From assembly GCF_010731655.1 (NCBI RefSeq), contig NZ_AP022619.1, positions 2,418,001 to 2,482,000 on the forward strand: DNA of 64,000 nt. Direction: 5' to 3'. The notes under the pieces are model-generated. The model did no database searches, was not told where the DNA came from, and worked only from the letters and a program-made list of their open reading frames with translations. This DNA is from Mycobacterium paraseoulense. Lineage in GTDB: Bacteria > Actinomycetota > Actinomycetes > Mycobacteriales > Mycobacteriaceae. Positions 25,019-33,715 of the stretch are shown here, one piece after another. Each line of letters begins with the position of its first letter. The stretch's first letter is position 1. The translations under genes and the position numbers were made by a program.

Positions 25019-26224
25019 ATGCCGTCTCGCGAACTTTCCTTCCCGGTGTTCGACGCGGACAACCACATGTACGAGCCGCAGGAAGCGCTGACCAAGTTCC
25101 TTCCGGAGAACCGCAAGCGCGTCATCGACTACGTCCAGGTGCGCGGCCGCACGAAGATCGTGGTCCGCGGCCACATCAGCGAATACATCCCCAACCCGAC
25201 GTTCGAGGTGGTCGCCAAGCCGGGCGCGCAGGAGGACTACTTCCGCAACGGCGCGCAGGGCAAGAGCTACCGCGAGATCCTGGGCGAGCCGATGAAGGCG
25301 ATCCCCGCCTTCCGCGAACCCGGCGCGCGCCTCGAGGTCATGGACGAGCTCGGCATCGACTACGCCCTGATGTTCCCGACATTGGCCAGCCTGGTCGAGG
25401 AGCGCATGAAGGACGACCCGGAGATGACCCACGACGTCATCCACGCGCTGAACCAGTGGATGTACGAGCAGTGGTCGTTCAACTACAAGGACCGCATCTT
25501 CGCCACCCCGGTGATCACCCTGCCGATCGTCGAGCGTGCCCTCGAGGAACTCGAGTGGTGCCTGGAGCGCGGCGCCCGCACCGTGCTGGTGCGCCCGGCG
25601 CCGGTGCCCGGCTACAAGGGCAGCCGCTCGTTCGGCCTCGAGGAGTTCGACCCGTTCTGGCAGGCCTGCATCAAGGCCGAACTCCCGGTGTCGATGCACG
25701 CATCCGACAGTGGTTATTCGGAATTCGCGAACGTGTGGGAGCCCGGCGACGAATTCCTGCCGTTCAAGCCGACCGCCTTCCGCAGCTTCGCGATGGGCCA
25801 CCGGCCGATCCTGGACGCGATGGGGGCGCTGGTGTGCCACGGCGCGCTGTCCCGCAACCCGGAGCTGCGGATCCTGTCAATCGAGAACGGTGCCGACTGG
25901 GTGCCGGACCTGTTCAAGGGCCTCAAGGGCGTCTACAAGAAGATGCCGCAGTCGTTCAGCGAGGACCCCATCGAGGCGTTCAAGCGCTGTGTCTACATCA
26001 CCCCGTTCTGGGAGGACCGGTTCACCGAGATCGTCAAGATGGTCGGCACCGACCGGGTGCTCTTCGGCTCCGACTGGCCGCACCCCGAGGGCCTGAAGGA
26101 CCCGATCTCCTTCGTCGACGAGCTCACCGACTTCGACGAGGCGGACATCGCCAAGATCATGGGCGGCAACCTGATGAAGCTGATGAAGGTGTCCGCGCCG
26201 GCCAAGAAACCCGTCTCGGCCTGA
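25019..26224 (+). CDS. Amidohydrolase-2 family TIM-barrel metal-dependent hydrolase
   Basis: The protein is 401 residues long. It opens with FPVFDADNHMYEP, where the usual D-x-H/D-x-H metal motif appears as D-A-D-N-H. VSMHASDSGY supplies a mid-barrel His, and RVLFGSDWPHPEG the late metal-binding Asp. Relatives include ACMSD-type decarboxylases and ring-opening hydrolases of aromatic and cyclic-diketone catabolism. Codon use is very regular with strong third-position GC, suggesting good expression. ATG 25019 follows GAGGAGA. The two amidohydrolases at 43695-45889 are distant relatives. Confidence 0.88.
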   Translation: MPSRELSFPVFDADNHMYEPQEALTKFLPENRKRVIDYVQVRGRTKIVVRGHISEYIPNPTFEVVAKPGAQEDYFRNGAQGKSYREILGEPMKAIPAFREPGARLEVMDELGIDYALMFPTLASLVEERMKDDPEMTHDVIHALNQWMYEQWSFNYKDRIFATPVITLPIVERALEELEWCLERGARTVLVRPAPVPGYKGSRSFGLEEFDPFWQACIKAELPVSMHASDSGYSEFANVWEPGDEFLPFKPTAFRSFAMGHRPILDAMGALVCHGALSRNPELRILSIENGADWVPDLFKGLKGVYKKMPQSFSEDPIEAFKRCVYITPFWEDRFTEIVKMVGTDRVLFGSDWPHPEGLKDPISFVDELTDFDEADIAKIMGGNLMKLMKVSAPAKKPVSA

Positions 26225-26249
26225 GGGACGAAGGGCCCACGTCCGGCGG

Positions 26250-26945
26250 CTACATGGCCTCCTTAATGCCTCGACGGATCAGCCAGACGTTCGCCGGCCA
26301 AGCCGTCGCGAATCCGATGATCATTCCCACCTGCATCAGAAACCAGTAGGCGGCCGTGTTCGGGTGCAGCGGCGAGGACGGAAAGAGAACGAAGGACATC
26401 ACGGCCATCCAGCCGAAGAGCCCGACTTCGAATGCGGTCAGGGACAGGACGTCGGCCTTGGCTGCCTCCACGAGGCCTTTGCGGAAGCCCAGACCCCGCA
26501 TCGGAGCGATGGCGAAATACTGGAACAAGATGCCCAGCGTCAGCGCCGCAACATAGTCGCCGATGAATTCGGGCAACAGGGCGCGACCTAGCAGCTCCAA
26601 TCCCAATGCGAACACGGCGAATTCGGCAATGATGTCGCCGAGCGTGCAGCCCGCGCCGCAGTGACTGACCCCGATGGCCGTGGTGGCCCAGTTCGGCTTG
26701 TCCGGGGGCCGGTCGCGCTCGTGCTCACTTAGCCATCGATGGCTGTTCGGACGACCGTAACGCCAGTACATCCACAACGCGACGGGTCCGAAGTAGAGAG
26801 CGGTAACCGGCCAGACGGCCTCCATGATGCCCATCCGTTGCCGGTAGCCGCGGGCGTAGATGTCGAGAAGGATCACCACCGCCGTTGCGAAGCCCAAAGC
26901 CAAAGCGGCCCAGGATACGACGGTCAACCAAATGGGTGGAGTCAT
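26250..26945 (-). CDS. DUF4396-family membrane protein with HCGAGC motif
   Basis: The protein is 231 residues long with about six membrane segments. EAVWPVTALYFGPVALWMYWRYGRP matches the family in two stretches. The conserved HCGAGCTLGDI motif (about residue 95) is kept here, unlike in the paralogue at 22557-23294; paired Cys and His in the membrane suggest metal binding or redox chemistry. It starts at ATG 26945. No operon partner is evident. Function unknown. Confidence 0.82.
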   Translation of the reverse strand: MTPPIWLTVVSWAALALGFATAVVILLDIYARGYRQRMGIMEAVWPVTALYFGPVALWMYWRYGRPNSHRWLSEHERDRPPDKPNWATTAIGVSHCGAGCTLGDIIAEFAVFALGLELLGRALLPEFIGDYVAALTLGILFQYFAIAPMRGLGFRKGLVEAAKADVLSLTAFEVGLFGWMAVMSFVLFPSSPLHPNTAAYWFLMQVGMIIGFATAWPANVWLIRRGIKEAM

Positions 26946-27237
26946 CGGCGATCACCGTAAGTGTCACTTGGGCGGCGGTCGCGAAGCACGTACGTTGATG
27001 CGGTCACTAGCAAATCTCCTTATCGTGGAGGGCCTTTCGCGAGGAACGCTCCGGGCCAACCAGCGGCTGGGCGATCTCGGTGGTCGGCGTCTTCAGTCGA
27101 AGGTTCCCAACCATGTCGGTGAGCCGACGCCGCTGATTCTGAGGTCAGCTACGAGTTCCGGAATGATTGCCCATAGCTATTGTTTACTGTGTCATGGATC
27201 AGGACAAGGGCTGCCCGCCGGACGACGGCCGACACGC
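26946..27237. other. Intergenic stretch without a recognised gene
   Basis: These 292 bp separate the start of the DUF4396 gene from the end of the DUF421 gene. A weak open frame runs through on the plus strand, but it lacks typical codon use and resembles no family. It must contain the DUF4396 promoter. No convincing operator, RNA or terminator was found. Confidence 0.5.
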
Positions 27238-27762
27238 CTAGGGGGCCGGTCCTTTCGATTCCGGCGGTTGCGCCCTGTCGGGCTTAGGGAAGACCGAGAC
27301 CACACCCTTGGTCTCGAACAATGCGAGGTGGACGTCGGCTGCCGTTCGGTGACCGTGCTGGCGCAAGATGGCATCCATGTCGTCGTGAGTCAGTCTGCAA
27401 CGCAACAAGTTCCGCTCGTGGAGTTGGCCATCGCGGATGAGGACCCGCACGGGAGGGTCGACGATTCTTCGTACCCATGGAATGAACCGCAGCCGCGCCA
27501 CGATGTCGTGCGCGGCGATCAGCGCCAGCAGCGCGGCCGCCCCGGTCAGCCATGAGGTGCCGGCAGCGGTCGCTGTGCGACCGACGATGGCACCCACGGC
27601 GACGCCGGTGATCCAGTCGAATGGCGTGAACTCCGCGATGGTGCGCCGCAGCGTCAGCCGGAAAGCTGCTGCGGCGGTGAGGAACAGAGCCAGCGCCTTG
27701 ACAGCCGCATACAGCGCCGGGCGCCACCCGTTGTACAGCTCGAGTAACAGGCCGTTCATCAT
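27238..27762 (-). CDS. DUF421 (YetF-like) membrane protein
   Basis: The protein is 174 residues long with three N-terminal hydrophobic helices. The family motif appears as FTPFDWITGVAVGAIVGRT near residue 45, and a cytoplasmic domain contains VRVLIRDGQLHERNLLRCRLTHDDMDAILR in pieces. DUF421 proteins form small membrane-anchored dimers of unknown function; in bacilli they are linked to spores and stress. ATG codons at 27762 and 27759 are both possible. It lies 6 bp downstream of the NarK stop on the same strand, so cotranscription is likely. Confidence 0.82.
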   Translation of the reverse strand: MMNGLLLELYNGWRPALYAAVKALALFLTAAAAFRLTLRRTIAEFTPFDWITGVAVGAIVGRTATAAGTSWLTGAAALLALIAAHDIVARLRFIPWVRRIVDPPVRVLIRDGQLHERNLLRCRLTHDDMDAILRQHGHRTAADVHLALFETKGVVSVFPKPDRAQPPESKGPAP

Positions 27763-27768
27763 CTGAGT

Positions 27769-29130
27769 TTATTCTTTATTCGTGCGAACATAGATGGCCC
27801 AGGTCAGAACCGCGAAGCCGATGTAGCACACCAAGAAGATCCATAACGCCGGCGTCTCGGTGCGAGCGGTCAAGTAGGACTGCCGCAACACGATATCGAT
27901 CGCGAAGCCACCGAACGCCCCGACCGAGTCGGCGAACCCGACCATCGCTCCCCCAACGTTTTTCGACCACTCCCTACGGTCATCGTCGCTGAGGTCGAGT
28001 GAGCGGCTGCGCGCCTCGAACACCGACGGGATCATCTTGTAGATCGATCCGTTGCCGACGCCGGAGAGAAGGAACAGACAGACGAAGCCGACGGCGTAAC
28101 CGACTATGGATGTGGTGGTGAGGCGGCCGCCATTGTTGTCCTCCAGCGTACTGGCGAAGACGAGCACACCCGCGGCAAGGCTCATACCACCGAAGACCGC
28201 CAGGGTCACCCGGCCACCACCCACCCGGTCGGCGAGCTTGCCGCCGTAGACCCGCGCCAGTGACCCCAACAGCGGTCCCACGAAGGCGATTTGGGCTGCA
28301 TGCAGCGAAGCCTGCGCGGAGCTTTGCCCCGCTTCGGTGAACTTCATGTGCAGCACTTGGCTGAGTGCGAAGGAGAATCCGATGAAGGATCCGAAGCTGC
28401 CGACATAGAGCAGGGAGAGCAGCCAGGAGTCGCGCTCCTTGATCATCTTCCGCATGGCAGCGAAATTGACTCGATACCCCTTGATGTTATCCATGAACAT
28501 GAATGCGCCGATGCCGGTCGCCGTCAACAGCACCATGTAGAGCCCCGACACCCAGTACGGCTGCCGGTGGCCGGCCACCGCTATCACCAGCAGGCCTACC
28601 AGCTGGACCACCGGCACACCGATGTTGCCCCCGCCCGCGTTGAGCCCCAGCGCCCACCCCTTGAGCCGCTGGGGATAGAACGCGTTGACATTGGTCATGG
28701 AGGCGGAGAAGTTCCCGCCGCCCAGTCCGGTGAGCGCCCCACACACCAGGTATGGCCATAGCGGCAGACCCGGATTGGCCAGCAGCACGATGGTGCCGGC
28801 CGCCGGTACCAGCAGCACCACGGTTGAGGCCACCGTGAAGTTGCGTCCCCCGAAGATGCCGATCGCGGCCGTGTAGGGGATGCGCATCAGGGCGCCGACC
28901 AGGGTGTTGACGGCAACGAGCAGAAACTTGTCGCTTGCGGAGAACCCGTAAACAGATTCGGGCATGAAGAGCACCAGTACCGACCACAACGACCAGACAC
29001 CGAAGGCAACGTGGTCGGTCGCGATCGACCATGCCATGTTTCGGTGTGCGACGGCTTTATTGCCGTCCTCCCAAGCCTTGGTATCTTCGGGGTTCCAGTC
29101 CAGGATGTCGTGCGAGCGAGTCATGCTCAT
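27769..29130 (-). CDS. narK: NarK-type nitrate/nitrite transporter (MFS)
   Basis: The protein is 453 residues long with about twelve membrane helices. The nitrate-porter signature GLGGGNFSASMTNVNAFYP is present, with a second Gly-rich signature around GVGNGSIYKMIPSVF. It imports nitrate or exports nitrite. ATG 29130 is chosen; an ATG at 29214 would run the gene through a perfect palindrome at 29183-29199 that looks like an operator. NarK2 of M. tuberculosis belongs to the hypoxia response. The neighbourhood (DUF421, TDT transporter) is also stress-like. Confidence 0.9.
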   Translation of the reverse strand: MSMTRSHDILDWNPEDTKAWEDGNKAVAHRNMAWSIATDHVAFGVWSLWSVLVLFMPESVYGFSASDKFLLVAVNTLVGALMRIPYTAAIGIFGGRNFTVASTVVLLVPAAGTIVLLANPGLPLWPYLVCGALTGLGGGNFSASMTNVNAFYPQRLKGWALGLNAGGGNIGVPVVQLVGLLVIAVAGHRQPYWVSGLYMVLLTATGIGAFMFMDNIKGYRVNFAAMRKMIKERDSWLLSLLYVGSFGSFIGFSFALSQVLHMKFTEAGQSSAQASLHAAQIAFVGPLLGSLARVYGGKLADRVGGGRVTLAVFGGMSLAAGVLVFASTLEDNNGGRLTTTSIVGYAVGFVCLFLLSGVGNGSIYKMIPSVFEARSRSLDLSDDDRREWSKNVGGAMVGFADSVGAFGGFAIDIVLRQSYLTARTETPALWIFLVCYIGFAVLTWAIYVRTNKE

Positions 29131-29182
29131 CGCGTGCCCGAGTCCGCCGTCCGGAAACCCCGCTCGCCGGACGATTGGCTGT

Positions 29183-29199
29183 GATTTACCTAGTAAATC
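29183..29199. promoter_or_regulatory. Perfect 17-bp palindrome upstream of narK
   Basis: GATTTAC (29183-29189), CTA and GTAAATC (29193-29199) form a perfect 7-bp inverted repeat 53-69 bp before the chosen narK start. The interval is AT-rich compared with its surroundings. It is not a DosR box by sequence. The regulator is unknown. Confidence 0.5.
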
Positions 29200-29226
29200 C
29201 TTGTGAAAGTGCATTCATTCGGTCGC

Positions 29227-30417
29227 TCAAGGGAGCCGACTCTTGCAGCGGGCCGCGGGCGTGCCGAAGAGTCGGTAGCCCTTGTCGGTGTCGATCTGCG
29301 GATCCACGCCATCCTGAAACAGCAGGATGATGTCCGAACCACCGAACTGGAAGTAGCCGAATTCTTCGCCCTTCGCCATGCGCTTGCCTTCCACCGCACT
29401 GAGGATCACCGACGACACGTGGGCCATGCCTACGGGGATGACCGCGACAACGCCGATGTCGTCGGAATCCGAAGCCGACGTGTCGATGGTGACCACGCCC
29501 CGATTCTGGAAGAACTCGAACCCGGTGGTCGCGCTATCACTCGAGTTGAACTCGTGCCCCTCCAGGGACACCTGCATGAACACTTGTCCGCTGATGGTGA
29601 ACGCCTCCTTCACCAGGCCCGACACCGGCAGGTGGTAGCGGTGATACGAATTGGGCTTGAGCATGTAGTGCACAAACGTTCCACCACCGAAGCTTTCGCT
29701 GTATGCGCTGCCCTCGAGCAGTTGCTTGACATTGCCGAATCTCTTGACGCCCTTCAGTGTGACCGGCGGGATGTTGGAGTCGCCGTCGATGTCGTAGGCG
29801 TGCTGGAAGACGCAGTCGGCGGGAGAGGTCACCACCACGTTGCTGGCGGGTTCGGCGATCGGGCGCAATCCGCCGTTCAACTCACGTCCGAAGAACTGAT
29901 TGAACGTCAACCACCCGCTAGGCATGTTGGGTTTACCGTCGATCAGCGACTCATGCACCCGGTACTCGGGGGCGTGATCGATGAAGGACTGCAACGTCTC
30001 TGGGCTGAACGACTCAGTTGTGTCCAGGAAGCTGCCCCATTGCCGCGAGAACTCGGTCATCCACCCGCGAAAGGCCTCGGAACCCTGCGGCGCGGCCCCC
30101 TCCACCTCCTGGTCGACGAGAAAGAAAAAGTGGGCTACCCGGTCGTTGACCTCTTCGGCCTGTCTCTCTTCGGGTTCCAACTCCCGCCATGCCTTGGCAT
30201 CGGACTGGCGGGGTATCCATCTGATGAAGCGCTTCAGGTAACCCTGGTATTCATCAATGTCGCCCGGCCACTCGAGCGCGTCGAACAACTCGGGTCGCAA
30301 CTCTGCCTCGGCCGACTGACGAGCCTGCTTCAGCGAGCGCTCCAGGAGCTCGGCCAGCCCTTGTTCCTTCTCGACGACATCGCACAGCTTGCGGACAATT
30401 GCATCAGGATCGCTCAT
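29227..30417 (-). CDS. Phosphatidylserine decarboxylase-related protein
   Basis: The protein is 396 residues long. The C-terminal half matches the pyruvoyl-enzyme family: WLTFNQFFGRELNGGLRP, HYMLKPNSYHRYHLPVSG, and FGGSDIILLF, where the Ser after GG would be the self-cleavage site forming the pyruvoyl group. The N-terminal half (about residues 1-150) is an extra helical domain seen in long relatives. The role may be phospholipid or another amino-acid-type decarboxylation; the canonical short Psd is not this protein. ATG 30417 follows an AGA-rich leader. The open frame continues upstream into a ketosynthase remnant. Confidence 0.75.
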   Translation of the reverse strand: MSDPDAIVRKLCDVVEKEQGLAELLERSLKQARQSAEAELRPELFDALEWPGDIDEYQGYLKRFIRWIPRQSDAKAWRELEPEERQAEEVNDRVAHFFFLVDQEVEGAAPQGSEAFRGWMTEFSRQWGSFLDTTESFSPETLQSFIDHAPEYRVHESLIDGKPNMPSGWLTFNQFFGRELNGGLRPIAEPASNVVVTSPADCVFQHAYDIDGDSNIPPVTLKGVKRFGNVKQLLEGSAYSESFGGGTFVHYMLKPNSYHRYHLPVSGLVKEAFTISGQVFMQVSLEGHEFNSSDSATTGFEFFQNRGVVTIDTSASDSDDIGVVAVIPVGMAHVSSVILSAVEGKRMAKGEEFGYFQFGGSDIILLFQDGVDPQIDTDKGYRLFGTPAARCKSRLP

Positions 30418-30515
30418 CTGACTTTCTCTCGCGTGTTCATGCCATGTACGCCTAGGGGACTTACCCACAAACGAACCGCGGTAACCAGGACAACGTGTGC
30501 GATGGTCAGCCCGGA

Positions 30516-30870
30516 CTAGTATCGGCCGACGGCGAGCGCGACGTTGTGTCCGCCGAATCCGAACGAATTGCCGATCGCCTACCGGTAGCGCCCCGCGCGC
30601 GGCTCGCCCGACACCACGTCCACATCGATCCCGGGCTCGAGGTTCTCCACGTTGAGCGTCGGTGGAATCACTTGGTCGCGCAATGCGAGCGCGGTCCGGA
30701 TGGCCTCCACCGCACCGATCGCACCCACCGAGTGACCTGTTGATCGCCTTGCTCTCGGCTAGATCTCCGACCGTGGTGCCGGTCGCGTGGGCGTTGACAT
30801 GGTCAATGTCCTTGGCGTCCAAGCCGGCACGCTGGATCGCGGTGCGACCATGTGGTAACCGTCGGAGCTG
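30516..30870 (-). pseudogene. Decayed KasA/KasB-like beta-ketoacyl-ACP synthase, C-terminal remnant
   Basis: Three pieces of a mycobacterial ketosynthase C-terminus can be read in different frames: SSDGYHMVAP (about 30841-30869), AIQRAGLDAKDIDHVNAHATGT onward to AESKAIN, and [21 protein letters not shown] onward to NSFGFGGHNVALAVGRY with a stop at 30516-30518. Junctions near 30840 and 30738 lose sequence and shift frame, and TAG at 30579-30581 interrupts the last piece where Tyr is expected. The N-terminal half is absent. It is non-functional. The parent gene type is recognised from the KasA/KasB pattern. Confidence 0.85.
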
Positions 30871-31195
30871 TGTAGTCACGTATCGAGCCTTGCGCACCAT
30901 CGCCGACGATAAAACCCCTGCAGTGCAAATGTTTTCGAAACCATAGAGTGTCGTACCGCACCGACGAAGTACGTTCGTTTCCTGGCCAGCAGTTCGTTTG
31001 GTGAAGGCAGCGAGCGCTAACGCCGATGACCACGGCGCATGAAAAGCGACTTAAGGGGAAGCCCCCGATGTGCGGAGGACCGCGATGCCGCGGGGACGAG
31101 CCGCGGTTGCCCCGTGAACGGACAGGAGTTCGCCGATATGTACCACGCGGCCACCACCGCGGCTCCGCCCATGCACGCAACCCCTGAGGCGCGCG
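30871..31195. other. Intergenic region with a possible short leader frame
   Basis: The 325 bp between the ketosynthase remnant and the TDT transporter contain no recognised gene. One short frame, ATG 31138 to TAG 31213-31215, would encode 25 residues. It is preceded by AGGAG at a good distance and overlaps the transporter start out of frame, so it could couple translation. GC-rich hairpin potential (CCGCGG repeats) occurs at about 31088-31115. No known riboswitch was recognised. Confidence 0.35.
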
Positions 31196-32200
31196 ATGAC
31201 GATCCGGCTCAGTAGCCTCAGGGTCTCGCCTGACGCGTTCGCATCGGTGATGGCGACCGGGATCTTGTCGACCGCCGCCGAGAATCATCACTACATGTCG
31301 ATCAGCAACGCGCTCAGTCTGATCGCAGTGCTGGCGTGGGCGCTGCTCATTGTTCTCACGATCGTCAGCGCCGCGGCGCAACCTCGGCCTCTGCCGTGGG
31401 ATTTGGCCAAGCTCGAGAACACCATGCCACTGTTGACCTTCGTTGCTGCATGCGCCGTGCTGTGTAACCGGCTTTCGTCCGACCATCCGCTGGTCGTTCC
31501 GATACTTGGCGCCGTCGCCGCCTCGGCGTGGCTGGGTTTGATGCTGGTCAGCATCCGCAACATCGCAAGGCGACGCCTGGCCGGCCTGCGCGACCAAGTC
31601 CACGGCGCATGGCTGCTGTCGAGCGTGGCCACATCGGGCCTGGCGATCGTGGCCACGAAGCTGGCAAGCAGCACCGGCCGCAGCCCATGGTTTATCGCCG
31701 CGGTGGTTGCGTGGGCCACGGCGCTGGCCGCGTACGTCGCAACGACCGCACTGATCGTGTGGCGCGCCGTCGCGGAGCGTCTGGATCGTCACGGATTCCA
31801 ACCCGACGCTTGGATCCTGATGGGTGCGTTGGCCATTGCCACAGTGGCAGGCCACGACATCAACCTTCAGGCCCGGAACTGGTGGGCGCAGGGTCTGTAC
31901 GCGACCATGCTGACGGCCTGGATCGCGGCAACGTTGTGGATTCCCCCGCTGATCTACTTCGGGTTGCACCGCGTTGAAGAGCGACCCAAGCTGCTGCGCT
32001 TTACCGGTGCCTGGTGGACACTGGTCTTTCCGCTGGGAATGTATTCAGTGGCTACGAACATGATCGCCGGCGAGATACATCTACGATCGCTGCAAACCGT
32101 TGCGCTGGTGATCTTTTGGGATGCGTTTCTGGCCTGGGCCATTGTGGCGATCGCCGGTCTGTTGCGTATCCCGCGTGCCCTCACCAAAGTGCAGCACTAG
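31196..32200 (+). CDS. TDT/SLAC1-family anion or C4-dicarboxylate transporter
   Basis: The protein is 334 residues long with about ten hydrophobic helices. It begins with the family hallmark SPDAFASVMATGILS, as in TehA, Mae1 and SLAC1 proteins. Such proteins conduct anions or export dicarboxylates and sulfite. The later motif HDINLQARNWWAQG replaces the usual mid-protein pattern. ATG 31196 fits a GAGG site just upstream. Distant TDT-like membrane proteins accompany narK2 in the M. tuberculosis dormancy regulon, so proximity to narK is suggestive. Substrate unknown. Confidence 0.8.
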   Translation: MTIRLSSLRVSPDAFASVMATGILSTAAENHHYMSISNALSLIAVLAWALLIVLTIVSAAAQPRPLPWDLAKLENTMPLLTFVAACAVLCNRLSSDHPLVVPILGAVAASAWLGLMLVSIRNIARRRLAGLRDQVHGAWLLSSVATSGLAIVATKLASSTGRSPWFIAAVVAWATALAAYVATTALIVWRAVAERLDRHGFQPDAWILMGALAIATVAGHDINLQARNWWAQGLYATMLTAWIAATLWIPPLIYFGLHRVEERPKLLRFTGAWWTLVFPLGMYSVATNMIAGEIHLRSLQTVALVIFWDAFLAWAIVAIAGLLRIPRALTKVQH

Positions 32201-32262
32201 CGTCGGTCTACCGTGCGTCGCTAAAGCGGTTGTTGAAGCGCGATATTCGCGGGGGTTCGCTA

Positions 32263-33642
32263 CTAACTCGGTAGCGTCACCTTGGGCTTGCCATTCTTCA
32301 CGTGTACCGCATGGGTGCCCGGCTTCTTGCGCAGTTCAGCCAGCAGGTTATCGAGGTTGTCGGGATCGGTATGCCAGTGCTGCACGCTGTCCGGATTCTG
32401 AGACATTTCCGCGACCACCTTCTGCAGGTTCTCCGGCGAATCACTGTCTTTGAGACTCGTACCATCTTTGGCCGAGCGGTCGCGACCCTTGCCGGCGCCG
32501 GCGCCGGCCACCGCGCGGGGAACCGCGGCGCCGAGCGCACCGCCGGCCATGCCCGCCACCGCCAGACCGCTGAAAAAGCTTCCCTCGCTCACGGTGGCTG
32601 CCGCGACGGCACTCTCGGACGTACCCGACAGCACGGCCGCGACAGTCCTGATCGCCGGGGTTGCGACGGCCCAACTCGGCGGAACAGCCAATCCCCCCAC
32701 CAGGCCGGCTTGGCCGACGGTGGCCGACACCGTCGATCCCAATGCCGGTGCGGCTGAGCCGAGTCCGGCCGCTAGGCCTGGCGTCGCGGCCTTCACCGCG
32801 ACCGTCAGGTCGCCCAGATGCCGCGCGCCGATCACTAATCCCATAATGGTACTGATCAGCACGTCGTTGGCCGGCAGGACTGCCTTCGGTATCAGCTCGA
32901 CGTTCCCGGCCAGCTTCGCCAGCGAGGACGAGTCCAGGTTGCTGAGCAGACTTGCCAGGGAGGACGCCGATGGCGGATTCACCGCGGCGGGGGCCGCAAG
33001 ATTTCGCAGCGCGCTCGGTGTGGCGGACGTCAACTGGGACAACGCGGCCTGGCTATTCGTTCCGGCCGACGTGCCGACAACTTGGCTCACGGCGGCGGTC
33101 TGCCCCGCGGTGCCGGCAGGGTTGGTGTTTTGCGCGGGCGGATCGAACGGCGTTACCGCGGCGGCCGCTGCCGATTGACCGGCATAGCCGTACATCGCTG
33201 CCGCATCCTGGGCCCACATGCGGGCGTATCGGGCTTCGTTCGCCGCGATCGCCGCGGTGTTCTGACCGAAAGTGTTTGTGGCGATGAGCGACTCGAGCTC
33301 GGCGCGATTCGTTTCGATCACGGGCGGCGGTACGGTGGCCGCGAAGGCGGCCTCGTAGGCCGCCGCGGCCGCCCTGGCTTGGCTTCCACTCTGTTCGGCT
33401 TGCGCTGCCGTCGCGTTCAACCATGCCGCGTACGGCGCGGCAGCGGCGGCCATCCTCACCGAAGACGGACCCAGCCACGCAGTGGTCAGCCCCGAGATCA
33501 CTGAGGAATAGGAAGCCGCGATCGAACGCAGTTCCGCGGCAAGCTCATCCCACGCCGCAGCGGCGGTCAACATCGATCCCGATCCGGGGCCCGCGTACAT
33601 GCGCGCGGAATTGATCTCCGGTGGTAACACCCCGTAGTCCAT
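32263..33642 (-). CDS. PPE family protein, SVP-like subgroup, with polar C-terminal tail
   Basis: The protein is 459 residues long. The N-terminal PPE domain (about 1-175) starts [20 protein letters not shown] and has the secretion-related WxG motif region. The mid-region motif [14 protein letters not shown] places it in the PPE-SVP group. One oddity: the last about 75 residues after [11 protein letters not shown] are strongly charged, and SVP proteins usually end soon after the Ala/Gly-rich part. It is probably exported by an ESX (type VII) system. No PE partner is adjacent. ATG 33642 has GGAGG eight bases upstream. Confidence 0.92.
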   Translation of the reverse strand: MDYGVLPPEINSARMYAGPGSGSMLTAAAAWDELAAELRSIAASYSSVISGLTTAWLGPSSVRMAAAAAPYAAWLNATAAQAEQSGSQARAAAAAYEAAFAATVPPPVIETNRAELESLIATNTFGQNTAAIAANEARYARMWAQDAAAMYGYAGQSAAAAAVTPFDPPAQNTNPAGTAGQTAAVSQVVGTSAGTNSQAALSQLTSATPSALRNLAAPAAVNPPSASSLASLLSNLDSSSLAKLAGNVELIPKAVLPANDVLISTIMGLVIGARHLGDLTVAVKAATPGLAAGLGSAAPALGSTVSATVGQAGLVGGLAVPPSWAVATPAIRTVAAVLSGTSESAVAAATVSEGSFFSGLAVAGMAGGALGAAVPRAVAGAGAGKGRDRSAKDGTSLKDSDSPENLQKVVAEMSQNPDSVQHWHTDPDNLDNLLAELRKKPGTHAVHVKNGKPKVTLPS

Positions 33643-33715
33643 TGCTGGCCTCCTCAATTCGCCCGGAGTGAGTTTGTGGCTGCGACCGCTGACAGTGACG
33701 TCGCACCGGTCGTCA

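Noticed and set aside
30418..30515. DosR-box-like stretch upstream of the PSD-like gene (GGGGACTTACCC)
   Set aside because: Only one half resembles the box and the second half is missing, so it is not counted as a site.
30418..30900. N-terminal extension of the PSD-like protein giving a ketosynthase-PSD fusion
   Set aside because: The ketosynthase part is split over frames with an internal stop, so it is a pseudogene and the fusion is accidental.
31061..31140. Possible riboswitch in the TDT leader (paired CCGCGG elements)
   Set aside because: The hairpins are generic for GC-rich DNA and no conserved core of a known riboswitch class was recognised.
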